DNA of 64,000 nt, taken from assembly GCA_026014595.1 (NCBI GenBank), contig JAOZHY010000033.1, forward strand, positions 83,309-147,308. Reading direction: 5' to 3'. The translations under genes and the position numbers were made by a program. The first letter of the stretch is position 1. Every line of letters begins with the position of its first letter. Below the pieces are notes generated by a model. It did no database searches. It was not told the DNA's origin and was given only the letters and a program-made list of their open reading frames with translations. This DNA comes from Candidatus Bathyarchaeota archaeon (lineage in GTDB: Archaea > Thermoproteota > Bathyarchaeia > Bathyarchaeales > Bathycorpusculaceae). Shown here piece after piece: positions 39,421 to 49,557 of the stretch.

Positions 39421-41643
39421 CTACTTTTTGCGCCTTCTTCTTACAAAGATGAGCGCGACGATGATTACGACTATGATGACAACTGCCACTATTGCAAGCA
39501 ACAGAGTGATGTCTATTGCGCCACTTACAGTATAGCTTCCGAGGAATATGTATTCTCCTGTTGAATCGTCCCTAAGATAGTAATAGTATGTTCCTGGCTC
39601 GGTAGGCGACACTGTGAAACTGAAGAATCCGTTTACGTCTGTTGTCGTGCTTGCCACCGTCTTTAACGAGTTTGGAAATGTTGAGTTGTCGGTCGTCTCG
39701 AACAGCGTAACCGCAGTGTTTGGCTTTGGTGCGCCACTTGTATCATTCAAGATGCCCTGCAAGTTTATGGTGGTCAAGCCAACACTTGTCGGAATGGTGT
39801 AACCTGCCAACTCCAAGTAATGCTTAGCTTGAGAAAGGTCGTAGGGTCTCGCTGTTATCGAATTGTCATAGAATGGTTGTGTAGGCAACATTGGCGTTGC
39901 TCCAGGGTCTCCGTAACCAGCCAGTAGATTGTTGATGATCAGATCGCGTGGGATTGCGTAGTCAAAGGCTATGCGCACATACTTTGCGGCTTCTGCGGCA
40001 CGTGAGGGGTCGGATTTGCCTAGCGGTGTGTCGACTCCAGTGCCGAAGACTGGGTGTCGCATGTTGTACCCGAATTCTTGTCTGCCAACACCGTCCAGAT
40101 TGATGACTCTGCCCCATGATGGGTCAATTGATGGCACGTCTGTCTGCATCTGATAGTTGTAGTCGAGCATGTCAACTTCGCCGTTCTTTAGCGCGGCCAA
40201 CGCCGAGGTTTTGTCAGCAATGAATCGAATATAATAGTCCTTTATCTGGAATAAGCCCATGTTCTTCAAACCGGTTGCGTTCCAGAAGTTGTCATATCTT
40301 TCAAGATGCACAACCTGTGCTACTGGATCATAGCTAACCCACTTGTACGGTCCGGTTCCAACAGGTCCTGTGTATGTTTTACCCTTTATGGTCATTGATC
40401 CCTGTCCCGTGTTGAATGGTGACGTTGCCCAGTCTGCTGGAGCAATATTTTCGAGGATGTGCTTCGGTATGATATTGTTGGTGAAAGCCAGCAGGTAGGG
40501 TTCAAAGTAGCCGTAAGGCTTTCCATTTGCCAAAACCGGAAGGTGCACAGTAACTGTGTACTGGTCAGTTGCGGTTATGGTTCCTTGCCTGCTACCGCTC
40601 CCTAAAGTTGCAGAGGTTCCATCGGAATACGTGAATTTAACGTTGTCTCCATAGACGCTTTGGTAATATCCAACAAACTGACTGGCGGTGTCTGGGTTCA
40701 TCAATGCCCACAGTGAAAACACTACGTCGTCGGCTGTGAAGGGTTCGCCGTCGTGCCACGTCACGCCATGTCTGCAATTGAATGTCCATGTGAAGCCGTC
40801 TGCACTGTGGCTCCAAGAAGTCAATAACGACGGCACTTCAAGGTCGCTCAAACCAGATAATGTAGGCCATGCTTCTGCTAAACCATTAAAGATTGGCATC
40901 CACACAATTGTGTCATACCAACTGTTGGATTCAGGCGGGTTAAGGTCAGAAATCTCGCCAGTGGCGCAGTAAGTAATTGAGGTTTTGCCGTCGCTGCGGG
41001 TTAACAACTGCGGGTAAGGTTGTGCGTTGAAGTAAAGCCACCCTTCTCCGCCAGTTGGAGGCGTATACAAGTTGCCTATAGCGGGATTAACTACAACCGG
41101 CGCCTTCTGGTACATTATCTGCGACGCAGGCATTTCGTTGAAGTATAACTGTTGCCATTGCTTGAGTACACTTGCCTTCTCATCGTTGTCTGTGGAAGTG
41201 ATGAATCGGTCAAGCAGATCATTGGACTCCGCATTGTTCCATAGATAATAGTTTTGTCCAGACGGAGCGAAGAATGCAGGGTCTCCTCCATAATAAAGTT
41301 GCCGGGGTTCAGGCAGTAGTCCGGGTGTCCATCCAACTGCCATTATGTCGTATCCACCTTGGCCATAAGTTTTGCCTACGTACTCAGGACTAGGTGTAAA
41401 CACGCGGTCATACACGGACGTCCAATCTAAGTAAACAACTTTGGCATCGATGCCTAGCTGCTGGAGGTTGCTTGCGAATACTTGGGACCATTGACGTCTC
41501 AGGAGGTTAGCATTGCCGGGTGCGATTATGGTTACGCTGAATAATGAGTTGCTCTGCGCTTTGACTGCTGTTAAAGGTGCAATCATTGATGCTGCTAAAG
41601 CCAATATAAGAAGCACTGTCACTGCTTTTTTGCTTATGAACAT
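39421..41643 (-). CDS. ABC-type peptide/oligosaccharide substrate-binding protein, membrane-anchored
   Basis: 740 residues from ATG 41643 (MFISKKAVTVLLILALAASM), which has GGGGAGA upstream; the frame's first ATG at 41679 is not needed. Signal peptide to ~AVKAQ. The main body (~residues 25-600) is a family 5 extracellular solute-binding protein with GVTWHDGEPFTADDVVFSLW, the marker segment, and WVSYDPVAQVVHLERYDNFW. Then an Ig-like/carboxypeptidase-regulatory-type domain (NLQGILNDTSGAPKPNTAVTLFE...) and a C-terminal membrane helix with RRRRKK anchor it. It collects peptides or oligosaccharides outside the cell for the adjacent, divergent permease-ATPase operon. Confidence 0.9.
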   Translation of the reverse strand: MFISKKAVTVLLILALAASMIAPLTAVKAQSNSLFSVTIIAPGNANLLRRQWSQVFASNLQQLGIDAKVVYLDWTSVYDRVFTPSPEYVGKTYGQGGYDIMAVGWTPGLLPEPRQLYYGGDPAFFAPSGQNYYLWNNAESNDLLDRFITSTDNDEKASVLKQWQQLYFNEMPASQIMYQKAPVVVNPAIGNLYTPPTGGEGWLYFNAQPYPQLLTRSDGKTSITYCATGEISDLNPPESNSWYDTIVWMPIFNGLAEAWPTLSGLSDLEVPSLLTSWSHSADGFTWTFNCRHGVTWHDGEPFTADDVVFSLWALMNPDTASQFVGYYQSVYGDNVKFTYSDGTSATLGSGSRQGTITATDQYTVTVHLPVLANGKPYGYFEPYLLAFTNNIIPKHILENIAPADWATSPFNTGQGSMTIKGKTYTGPVGTGPYKWVSYDPVAQVVHLERYDNFWNATGLKNMGLFQIKDYYIRFIADKTSALAALKNGEVDMLDYNYQMQTDVPSIDPSWGRVINLDGVGRQEFGYNMRHPVFGTGVDTPLGKSDPSRAAEAAKYVRIAFDYAIPRDLIINNLLAGYGDPGATPMLPTQPFYDNSITARPYDLSQAKHYLELAGYTIPTSVGLTTINLQGILNDTSGAPKPNTAVTLFETTDNSTFPNSLKTVASTTTDVNGFFSFTVSPTEPGTYYYYLRDDSTGEYIFLGSYTVSGAIDITLLLAIVAVVIIVVIIVALIFVRRRRKK

Positions 41644-41681
41644 TTTTTTTTCTCCCCAATTCCCTGTTTTCCTGTTCATAT

Positions 41682-41693
41682 TTTTATATATAT
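41682..41693 (-). promoter_or_regulatory. TATA box for the substrate-binding protein gene
   Basis: Minus strand aatatatataaaaa lies about 40-50 nt before the ATG at 41643 and is a strong TATA match. Confidence 0.5.
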
Positions 41694-41771
41694 TAAATTT
41701 TCTATAATCGAAAAAATCATTTGTATTTGATTAAACGCTAGATTGAATTCCATGAAGGAGAATATTCAAAA

Positions 41772-41782
41772 AACTTTATAAT
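41772..41782 (+). promoter_or_regulatory. TATA box for the dpp-type operon
   Basis: actttataatc lies about 45-55 nt before the permease start at 41826. It gives a short leader and, with the TATA at 41682-41693, makes the 180-bp gap a divergent promoter for binding protein and transporter. Confidence 0.45.
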
Positions 41783-41825
41783 CAATATCGATAAAGAATA
41801 AGCAGTCACCGGTGAGGCTTCAAAT

Positions 41826-42827
41826 TTGCCGAATGTGTTTAGAGCGCTTGCTGGAAGCTCGATGTTCAGGTACATTGTAAGAAGGCTCCTTTATATGATT
41901 CCTGTGGCACTGGGAATCTCGATAGTAGCTTTTGTAACAATGTACGCGGCTGGGGACCCGATTTCTCTTATAAGAGCTGGAAAGCCAAATGTTGATCAAA
42001 CCACTCTTAACGCGTTGCGGGCATATTATGGATTAGATCAGCCAGTACCAATTCAATATTTAAACTGGCTAACAAACATTCTCCAACTAAATTTCGGAAA
42101 ATCTCTTTATGGAGGGCAGCCTGTCATTTACATAATAGGACCGAAAATCTGGCCAACCATAGAGCTGCAGGTGGTTTCGCTCCTAATAGCCTTCGCCATT
42201 TCTATACCAATCGCGGTGAACTCAGCAAGAAAACCCTACTCGAAGCAGGACGTTATTGTAACTTCGTTCTCACTCTTCGGAGTTTCAATGCCTACTTTTT
42301 GGTTTGGGCTAATCCTCATCATCGTGTTTTCATTCACGCTTGGCTGGCTACCCTCCGCGGGTGCAGTAGGCGCAGCAGGATTTTTATGGTGGGGCAATCC
42401 AATACTTGACCAAATCGCACATCTAATTTTGCCCGTGGCAGTGCTTGTGTATGTTTCACTAGCCCAAAACATACGCCTAATTAGAGCAAACATGCTAGAA
42501 ATTCTGAGGTCTGACTACATTTTGGCAGCCAGAGCAAGCGGCATCAGCGAAAGAAAAGTAGTCTATGGGTACGCGCTCAGAAACGCAATTACGCCTGCTT
42601 TGACTTTTCTTGCAATAGCACTGGGAGGTATGATTGCAGGTGCTCCCATGACTGAATACGTGTTCAGCTGGCCGGGTCTGGGACGCCAATACGTGCAATC
42701 GACTCTAAACTTGGATTTTCCAACAATCATGGGAATAACAATGATAATCACAGTAATGATGCTAATAGCTAATCTCATAATGGATATTCTCTACGTTTAC
42801 ATAGACCCCAGAGTCAGAATTAGATGA
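41826..42827 (+). CDS. Peptide/oligosaccharide ABC permease, DppB-like
   Basis: 333 residues. TTG 41826 has GGTGAGG at 9 nt; ATG 41862 (MFRYIVRRLLYMIPVALG) is the usual family start and a realistic alternative. Six helices; the N-terminal RRLLYMIPVALGISIVAFVTMYAAGDP is the DppB hallmark, and the ATPase-docking EAA loop is SDYILAARASGISERKVVYGYALRNAITPAL. The last segment (VLYVYIDPRVRIR) overlaps the next start. It forms the channel together with the DppC-like protein. Confidence 0.9.
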   Translation: MPNVFRALAGSSMFRYIVRRLLYMIPVALGISIVAFVTMYAAGDPISLIRAGKPNVDQTTLNALRAYYGLDQPVPIQYLNWLTNILQLNFGKSLYGGQPVIYIIGPKIWPTIELQVVSLLIAFAISIPIAVNSARKPYSKQDVIVTSFSLFGVSMPTFWFGLILIIVFSFTLGWLPSAGAVGAAGFLWWGNPILDQIAHLILPVAVLVYVSLAQNIRLIRANMLEILRSDYILAARASGISERKVVYGYALRNAITPALTFLAIALGGMIAGAPMTEYVFSWPGLGRQYVQSTLNLDFPTIMGITMIITVMMLIANLIMDILYVYIDPRVRIR

Positions 42828-43789
42828 CGCCTATGAACCCAGAAAACAATAAACCAAACGCTGGTTACAAACGCAGGTCAGCAAGCCAGTGGGCAGTAGC
42901 ATGGCGAAGATTTAGAAGAAACAAGGCAGGTGTTGCCGGTCTAATAATCGTACTTGCCGTGGTTTTCGTTGGAATTTTCGGAGACGCACTTGCGCCGTAT
43001 CCAGCGTTTCCCAACCCGAAGGCGTTAACACCATTCTATAACGGTGATGTTCGAACACCTCCGAGCTCAAAATATCTCTTGGGCACAGATGTGTTGGGAA
43101 CAGATGTTTTAAGCGACATTCTTCATGGGACAAAGTACGCATTGTACGTCGGCGTCGTTGTGACTGCCATCACTATGGCTATCGCAATAGTTGTGGGCTC
43201 TATCGCAGGATATTTCGGATCATGGATTGACAACGTTCTAATGAGACTAACTGAAGTTTTTCTTGTATTTCCCTCACTCTTATTCATCTTGATTTTTGTC
43301 CGAGTTTTTACGCTGGGCGCTGGTGCTGGCGCCTCCTTCAACTTTCTTGGAATAAGCATTCCAATAGGCTTAACTATAGTAATCTTTGTCTTAGCAGTGT
43401 TTAATTGGCCAGGAGATGCCAGGATGATACGCGGCGAGTTCATGAGAATTAGGGAACTTGAATTCATTGAAGCAGAAAAAGCACTTGGTGCAAGCAACAG
43501 AAGAATTATTTTTAGGCACATACTCCCAAATATTCTTTCATCGATAATAGTTGTAGCGAGCCTAACGATCGCGTATGCAATTCTTTTAGAAGCTGGAGTA
43601 AGTTTCTTAGGCTTCGGAGACGTCAATACAATGACATGGGGACAGATACTCGAGAACAACTTCTCAGACATGCGAATAGTTTGGTGGGCTGAAGTGTTCC
43701 CTGGACTTGCAATTCTCATAACAGTTTTTGGTTTTAACCTCTTAGGAGATGGACTATCGGACGCCCTTAACCCAAGACTCAGAGACTGA
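42824..43789 (+). CDS. Peptide/oligosaccharide ABC permease, DppC-like
   Basis: 321 residues; ATG overlaps the DppB stop (ATGA). The N-terminus carries the OppC_N-type RRFRRNKAGVAGLIIVLAVVFVGIFG. The segment PPSSKYLLGTDVLGTDVLSDILHGTKYAL is the family signature before the transport domain. The EAA loop is ELEFIEAEKALGASNRRIIFRHILPNI. About six helices. It pairs with DppB to form the membrane pore of the importer. Confidence 0.92.
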   Translation: MTPMNPENNKPNAGYKRRSASQWAVAWRRFRRNKAGVAGLIIVLAVVFVGIFGDALAPYPAFPNPKALTPFYNGDVRTPPSSKYLLGTDVLGTDVLSDILHGTKYALYVGVVVTAITMAIAIVVGSIAGYFGSWIDNVLMRLTEVFLVFPSLLFILIFVRVFTLGAGAGASFNFLGISIPIGLTIVIFVLAVFNWPGDARMIRGEFMRIRELEFIEAEKALGASNRRIIFRHILPNILSSIIVVASLTIAYAILLEAGVSFLGFGDVNTMTWGQILENNFSDMRIVWWAEVFPGLAILITVFGFNLLGDGLSDALNPRLRD

Positions 43790-43802
43790 CGGAGAAAACT
43801 GA

Positions 43803-44792
43803 ATGGCTGAAACTCTACTCAAAATCGAAGGATTAAAAACCTACTTTTTCACCGAAGCTGGAATCGTAAAAGCGGTTGACAACGTATCCTTTGACGTGAG
43901 AAAAGGAGAGTCCCTAGGTCTAGTCGGCGAATCAGGTTCGGGAAAAACCGTTACGGCGCTTTCAGTACTGCGGATTGTTCCCAAACCTGGAAAGATAGTG
44001 GAAGGAAAAATCGAGTTCAAAGGCGAAGACCTCCTGGAGAAAAACGAAACAGAAATGCAAGCAATGCGGGGAAGAGAGATAGCTATAATATTCCAAGACC
44101 CATCTTCGTCCTTAAACCCTATTTTTAATGTTGAAACTCAGCTTCGAGATGTCTTGTTAGCCCATGAAAAAATATCCAAAGAAGAGTGCCGCAAGAAAAT
44201 AATTGACCTCATGAATTTGGTGGGAATCCCAGAAGCTGAAATTCGGATGAGAGAATTTCCGCACCAATTTAGCGGGGGAATGAAGCAAAGGGTGGCAATT
44301 GCGCGGGCTCTGGCTCTCCAACCTACCCTGCTGTTTGCTGATGAACCAACAACGTCACTGGATGTCACGATCCAAGCACAGGTTCTTGACCTATTGGAAG
44401 AGTTGAAGAAAAAACTTGGCATGTCTTTAGTTATGATCACTCATGATATGGGGATAATTGCCAAGATGACTACCCGTGTGGTTGTCATGTATGCAGGAAA
44501 TGTTTGTGAAATCGCAAAAACCGAGGATTTATATGAACACCCTAGGCACCCCTATACAGCCTTGCTACTTGCTGCTGTTCCTCGGCTGGATCGTAAGAAA
44601 AAATTAAGGATTATTCCAGGAAATATACCAAACTTGATTGAGCCACCCTCGGGCTGCCGCTTCCATCCACGGTGTGAGTATGCTACAGGAAAATGTGCAG
44701 AAGAGCCGCCAGTACTCGAAGAAGTGGAGCCGGAGCATTTTGTCGCATGTTACGAATGGAAGAACATTAGTCTGAAGGGAGAGAATCACTAA
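43803..44792 (+). CDS. Oligopeptide ABC ATPase, DppD-like
   Basis: 329 residues. Walker [10 protein letters not shown]-loop [14 protein letters not shown], signature [16 protein letters not shown], Walker [14 protein letters not shown], and ITHDMG. The C-terminal oligopeptide-transporter extension ends in [19 protein letters not shown]; four Cys of this region are known to bind a 4Fe-4S cluster in some DppD/DppF proteins, and the Cys spacing here allows it. The start lies 14 nt after the DppC stop. It acts as a heterodimer with the DppF-like protein. Confidence 0.92.
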   Translation: MAETLLKIEGLKTYFFTEAGIVKAVDNVSFDVRKGESLGLVGESGSGKTVTALSVLRIVPKPGKIVEGKIEFKGEDLLEKNETEMQAMRGREIAIIFQDPSSSLNPIFNVETQLRDVLLAHEKISKEECRKKIIDLMNLVGIPEAEIRMREFPHQFSGGMKQRVAIARALALQPTLLFADEPTTSLDVTIQAQVLDLLEELKKKLGMSLVMITHDMGIIAKMTTRVVVMYAGNVCEIAKTEDLYEHPRHPYTALLLAAVPRLDRKKKLRIIPGNIPNLIEPPSGCRFHPRCEYATGKCAEEPPVLEEVEPEHFVACYEWKNISLKGENH

Positions 44793-44793
44793 A

Positions 44794-45780
44794 GTGGATG
44801 ATTCCAACTTCGTCCAAGTTAGAAATCTTGTCAAGTACTTCCCAGTCTACTCGCGAGGAGTCCTAACGAAGAAACAAATAGGACAAGTTCACGCCGTCGA
44901 CAACATCAGTTTCGATATTAATAGGCGAGAAACATTTGCATTGGTTGGGGAGAGTGGATGCGGAAAAACTACTACAGCCCGATTAATCTTAAATTTAATC
45001 GAGCCGACTTCAGGCGAGGTTTTTATTGACGGTGAAAACATTTATGAAAAGTTCAAGTCAGCAGACAAAGAAGAGAAACTGAAGCTTCGAAGAAAAATGC
45101 AGATGATTTTTCAAAACCCTTACGGTTCTCTGGATCCAAGAATGACGGTCAACGATATTATCTCCGAACCATTTGTCATCCACCAACATGTTGCTAAGGA
45201 AAAGCGTCAAGAACGAGTTTACGAGCTTCTGAATCTTGTAGGACTTGAAGAATATCATGCTGAAAGATACCCTCATGAATTTAGCGGCGGGCAAAGGCAG
45301 CGAATCTGCATAGCAAGGGCTCTCGCAGTCGAACCAGAATTTATAGTGGCTGATGAGCCTGTTTCATCATTAGATGTGTCAATCAGAGCGCAAATACTCA
45401 ATTTGCTGGGAGATCTACAGAAGATTATGGGACTATCCTTTTTGTACATCTCCCATGATTTAAGCTCAGTAAGACAGATCAGTCAGCGAGTGGGCGTGAT
45501 GTACTTGGGAGAGATAGTTGAGTTGGCGGACACTGATGAGTTGTTCGATAATCCACTTCATCCTTACACTCAAGCATTGATCGAAGCTGTGCCTATACCA
45601 GACCCGAAAGCAAAAGGCATCAAAGCACGTCTGCTGGGAGAAGTTCCAAGCCCAATAACTCCTCCTTCAGGCTGTCGTTTCAACCCGAGATGCCCCTTTG
45701 CAAAAACAGTATGCGCTGAGCGAAGACCAGGACTGACTGAGGTTAAGAGCGGTCATTTTGTTGCTTGCGCTCAGGCTTGA
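44794..45780 (+). CDS. Oligopeptide ABC ATPase, DppF-like
   Basis: 328 residues, GTG start immediately after the DppD stop with GGGAGAG upstream. Walker [11 protein letters not shown]-loop [14 protein letters not shown], signature [16 protein letters not shown], Walker [14 protein letters not shown], and YISHDLS are all intact. The C-terminal extension has [19 protein letters not shown]. It completes the transporter SBP-DppB-DppC-DppD-DppF. In many archaea such systems import peptides, cellobiose or other oligosaccharides; which one this takes cannot be decided from sequence. Confidence 0.92.
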   Translation: MDDSNFVQVRNLVKYFPVYSRGVLTKKQIGQVHAVDNISFDINRRETFALVGESGCGKTTTARLILNLIEPTSGEVFIDGENIYEKFKSADKEEKLKLRRKMQMIFQNPYGSLDPRMTVNDIISEPFVIHQHVAKEKRQERVYELLNLVGLEEYHAERYPHEFSGGQRQRICIARALAVEPEFIVADEPVSSLDVSIRAQILNLLGDLQKIMGLSFLYISHDLSSVRQISQRVGVMYLGEIVELADTDELFDNPLHPYTQALIEAVPIPDPKAKGIKARLLGEVPSPITPPSGCRFNPRCPFAKTVCAERRPGLTEVKSGHFVACAQA

Positions 45781-45932
45781 TAAGCACGAGCGGAACTCTT
45801 GCAATCGGAAGATTCGAAGCGACTCTAAGTGCAGTTTTCAACTATGCCGAGGGGAAGACGAGAGCAGTTCTATTCAGAAGTTGAGGGTGGTTCGCAAACA
45901 TATAATTTTAAACGTGGAACCATATGTATAAG

Positions 45933-45942
45933 CTTTTATAAG
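45933..45942 (+). promoter_or_regulatory. TATA box of the smc-scpAB operon
   Basis: cttttataag sits about 65-70 nt before the smc ATG. A second AT-rich element (catataatttta, ~45899-45910) lies further upstream. A 9-codon frame (45962-45991) is within the leader and probably has no role. Confidence 0.4.
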
Positions 45943-46005
45943 AATAGCGATGACTTGTTAAATGAAAAGGATGATACGCTTCCGAAAGTGAGGGCGCAAG
46001 AATAA

Positions 46006-49000
46006 ATGCCCTACATTAAAAAAATCGAGCTTAAAGGCTTCAAGTCCTTCGGACCTCAAACGGTTAAAGTAGTTCTAGATAAGGGCTTCACAGCCATAAC
46101 AGGCCCGAACGGAAGCGGAAAAACCAACATTATGGACGCATGCTTATTCGCGTTGGGCGAGTTAAGCACGAGAAGGATGCGTGCTGAAAACGCGGCAAAA
46201 TTAATTTTCCATGGCTCTGAAAAGGCAGGGCTGGAAAAGGCGAAAATGGCCAAGGTTGTCATTCAATTCGATAATTCCGACGGCACCATGCCCGTTGACA
46301 CTGCGACGGTGACGGTTTCGCGGGAGGTTTACAGAAATGGACAGAGCGTTTACAGGCTTAACGGCAGAAGAATCTCAAGGGCGCACATCCTCGAAATTCT
46401 CTCCATGGCAGCCATAAGCAGCACCAGCCAGAACATAATTCCGCAGGGCACCATAACGCGGCTTACCGACGTTAACCCCATGGAACGCCGAAAAATCATC
46501 GAAGACCTGATAGGCATAGCACAGTACGACGCGGAAAAAGCTCAGGCGGAAGAGAAACTGAGAACTGCAGACATCTCAATCCGCACCGCCATGGGCAGAA
46601 TCGACGAGGTGCAAAAACGCCTAGACGACCTTGAACGCGAACGCAATGAACTGCTCCGCTACAGTTTCATTCAGAACGAAATCAAAAAATTCGAAGCCAT
46701 CAAAATCTCACACGACATAGTCCAACTAAACAAGAAAGTGGAAGAAACCCAAGCCCAAGCCGACAAAGTCAGAGCCAAAGTTGAAAAATTGAGGGAGCTC
46801 CGCGACCTACGTAGATCCAAAAGACGCGACATCGAAAGTGAATGGCGGAAACTCAGCTCAGAAATCGTTGAAGAAGGCGGCTCACAAGTCCTGAAGGTGC
46901 AGATAAGAATTGGCGAATTGAAATCCAAACTCACTGAGTTAACCACTAAAATAAGTTCTGGGCAAGCCAGCTTCGAAAGCCTCAAGCGCGTAAGAGAAAA
47001 CAACCTTGAACAGTACCAATCCATTAGGAACGAAATCCGCGAAAACCGATTAAAAATAAGAGCCAACCGAGCCGACTATGATAGGCTTAAGGCTCAAATA
47101 AGCCAAAAAGAGGCTGAACATGAGACTCTTGCGCAGGAAACCGCGCAGCTATGGGGCGGTTTAGGGGAGAACAGCCGCGAAATCCGCAAAATCGAGCAGC
47201 AAATTGACGCCCACCTTAGACGGCTGGCTTTCTTAAGGTCTGAATACTTGAAAAACAAAACAGCTGTTCGGCTCAGTACTGGGCGGCTCAAGGAATTGAA
47301 TGCACGCAGAGAAAGATATACTGCGGCACTTGCTGAAATTGAAACTTCACTGGCTGACCTTGACCGCGTTCAGAAAGAACAGAAAGCTCAGCTTAAGAAC
47401 TTGGAACATGCCATTGAACGAAAAACTGCCCAAAGAGATGCCGTTGAAAAGGAAATTTCTCAAGCTGAAAAAATCGCCACTTCCGCGAAAGAAGCAGTTA
47501 TAGAATTCGCTACCCAGCGAGAACTCGCTGAAACTGTGGCAGCTGAAGAAAAAGCGTTGCGCAGTATAGAGGAACTAGGCGAGTTAGGCGCGATAACTGG
47601 CGTTTATGGCCGACTGCGCAACCTCATCAAGATTGACAAGGACTACAGGAAAGCTATAGTTGCGGCTGCCGCTGGCTGGCTTGACGCCCTTGTCGTGAAA
47701 GACATAGAATCAGCCTTTACGTGCACGGAAACCCTGAGAAAAATGAAGCTGGGCAGAATAAAAATCATCCCGCTCGAGGGAGCCTTAAAACCACGTCCCA
47801 TGAAAATTCCTGACAGACGAGGCGTGAACGGTGCAGCTTCCAGCTTCATAAAGTGCGCCCACAGCAATGAGCCAGCAGTCAACTACGTTTTTGGAGACAC
47901 GCTGATTGTTTCAGACGACAAAACCGCCTTTGCACTCTCGAATGAGGGGTATCGCGCTGTCACCGTTAACGGCGACCTTTATGAGCCGGGAGGCGCATTC
48001 GAAAGTGGTTATTATAGGGCGCCTATAGATTTTTCGAAGATTATTCCCAGCGAAAACGCCATCAAGAGTCTCGATGAGGCTGTGAAGGCGCTTCAGCAAC
48101 ACCTGTCTCAAAGAGACAGCGACATCGCAGTCTTCGAAGAGGAGATTGAGCGAACCAGAATCGAGATTGCCCGCTTAACCGATTCCATAAACACTCTTGA
48201 TAGGGAAATGATCAGGGTCAAACGAAGCGTCAAGCGAACCCAAAGCAACGTCAGGCGCGTGGAGAAATACGGCGTCAAGCTTGAAAAGGAAATAGAGGCT
48301 GGAAAAGCCCAGATGGCTCTTTACAGGTCTGAACGGAACTCAATCCGGAAGGAACTCCAGAAACTCCAAGCCGCGCTGGCGGTTTTGAGGCAGAAAACCG
48401 ATGTTGCACACATACAAGAGTTAGAAGTGAAGCGTGAGAAGCTTGCGGAAGAGATAATCACTCTCAGACAGCAGCTTGGCACGGTGCAAACTGAAATTAA
48501 TACGCGCCAATCCCAATTCGACAATGTTCTGCGAGTCGGGTATATGAACGTTAAGATTCAGCTTTCGAAAGTGGAGCAGCAGCAGAAGAAGCTTGAGAAG
48601 GAGGTGGCTGAAGCGCTTCAGGAACGTGAATCCTTGAAGCAGGAGCTTGTTGAGTTGGAAAAGAGCCGCGTTGAACTTTCAAAAGCAGTTTTCAGCGCGA
48701 GGGAGGAATCGAAAAAGTTCACCACGCAAATAGACGCCATCGACACGGAGCTTCGACTGCTGGATGCGGAGTACGAGCAGGCTGACATGCTCTTGAACCA
48801 GCTTCAACTCAGCATTCAGACTTACCAGCTTCGTCTTCAGCAGTATCTAAGTCAGCTACGGCAGTCTGGTTATGAGCAGCCTTTAGAGACGACAGAGAAG
48901 CAGGTTGAAGACGCAGAAACCTCGATTCGGATGATGCAGTTTGAGCTTGAAAGAATAGGTGGCGTGAACCAGCTTGCCCTGTCGCATTACGCCGAGCAGA

Positions 49001-49557
49001 TTTCACGGTACAGGGAACTATCTCTTCGTCTCAACGAACTTGAGAGGGAAAAGCAAGCCATCGTGCAGTTTATGGATGAAATTGAAAACAAGAAACGCCG
49101 GGTTTTCATGGATGCGTTCGATAAAATCAACCAGCAACTCAAAAACTACTTCTCAAAGCTGACTGGTGGCGGCGTCGCGTTTTTGCAGCTGGAAAACCCA
49201 GATGAGCCTTTCCAGGGCGGCATCGACATGATTGTGCAGTTTCCCAACAAGCCCAGCATCGTTGTTAGCGGTGCCAGCGGCGGCGAACGTTCCGTTGCGG
49301 CTGTAGCCTTCATTTTCGCCTTGAAGGATTTCACGCCTTCTTCGTTTTACATTCTTGACGAGGTTGACGCGCACCTTGACGCTTTTCACGTTTCGAAGCT
49401 TGCCGATGTCCTCTTGGAAGAGGCTGGAAAAATCCAGTTTATCGTAATTACCTTGAAGCCTGAAATGGTGAACAAGGCGCAGAAAGTTTATGGCGTGTAC
49501 GAGCGTAACGGTGTCTCAAGCGTGATTTCCGCCAAGTTCTTGGAGGCAACTAGCTGA
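46006..49557 (+). CDS. smc: SMC chromosome segregation ATPase
   Basis: 1183 residues, normal length. Walker A GPNGSGKT at 33-40 and the Q-loop area at ~145. Two long coiled-coil arms (~170-500 and ~680-1020) flank the hinge at ~520-660 (GAITGVYGRLRNLIKI ... AALDALVVKD-like, with GGAFESGYYR). The C-terminal head holds signature VSGASGGERSVAAVAFIFAL and Walker B FYILDEVDAHLD. It forms a dimeric ring that, with kleisin ScpA and ScpB, extrudes DNA loops and separates chromosomes. The stop overlaps the scpA ATG by one base, so the complex is encoded as one operon. Confidence 0.96.
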   Translation: MPYIKKIELKGFKSFGPQTVKVVLDKGFTAITGPNGSGKTNIMDACLFALGELSTRRMRAENAAKLIFHGSEKAGLEKAKMAKVVIQFDNSDGTMPVDTATVTVSREVYRNGQSVYRLNGRRISRAHILEILSMAAISSTSQNIIPQGTITRLTDVNPMERRKIIEDLIGIAQYDAEKAQAEEKLRTADISIRTAMGRIDEVQKRLDDLERERNELLRYSFIQNEIKKFEAIKISHDIVQLNKKVEETQAQADKVRAKVEKLRELRDLRRSKRRDIESEWRKLSSEIVEEGGSQVLKVQIRIGELKSKLTELTTKISSGQASFESLKRVRENNLEQYQSIRNEIRENRLKIRANRADYDRLKAQISQKEAEHETLAQETAQLWGGLGENSREIRKIEQQIDAHLRRLAFLRSEYLKNKTAVRLSTGRLKELNARRERYTAALAEIETSLADLDRVQKEQKAQLKNLEHAIERKTAQRDAVEKEISQAEKIATSAKEAVIEFATQRELAETVAAEEKALRSIEELGELGAITGVYGRLRNLIKIDKDYRKAIVAAAAGWLDALVVKDIESAFTCTETLRKMKLGRIKIIPLEGALKPRPMKIPDRRGVNGAASSFIKCAHSNEPAVNYVFGDTLIVSDDKTAFALSNEGYRAVTVNGDLYEPGGAFESGYYRAPIDFSKIIPSENAIKSLDEAVKALQQHLSQRDSDIAVFEEEIERTRIEIARLTDSINTLDREMIRVKRSVKRTQSNVRRVEKYGVKLEKEIEAGKAQMALYRSERNSIRKELQKLQAALAVLRQKTDVAHIQELEVKREKLAEEIITLRQQLGTVQTEINTRQSQFDNVLRVGYMNVKIQLSKVEQQQKKLEKEVAEALQERESLKQELVELEKSRVELSKAVFSAREESKKFTTQIDAIDTELRLLDAEYEQADMLLNQLQLSIQTYQLRLQQYLSQLRQSGYEQPLETTEKQVEDAETSIRMMQFELERIGGVNQLALSHYAEQISRYRELSLRLNELEREKQAIVQFMDEIENKKRRVFMDAFDKINQQLKNYFSKLTGGGVAFLQLENPDEPFQGGIDMIVQFPNKPSIVVSGASGGERSVAAVAFIFALKDFTPSSFYILDEVDAHLDAFHVSKLADVLLEEAGKIQFIVITLKPEMVNKAQKVYGVYERNGVSSVISAKFLEATS

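Noticed and set aside
43123..43719. 198-codon minus-strand ORF in the dppC gene
   Set aside because: Antisense shadow over a clear permease; Lys/Ser/Thr-rich and without a domain.
45962..45991. 9-codon upstream ORF before smc
   Set aside because: Too short for support; no attenuator-like codon pattern or hairpins nearby.
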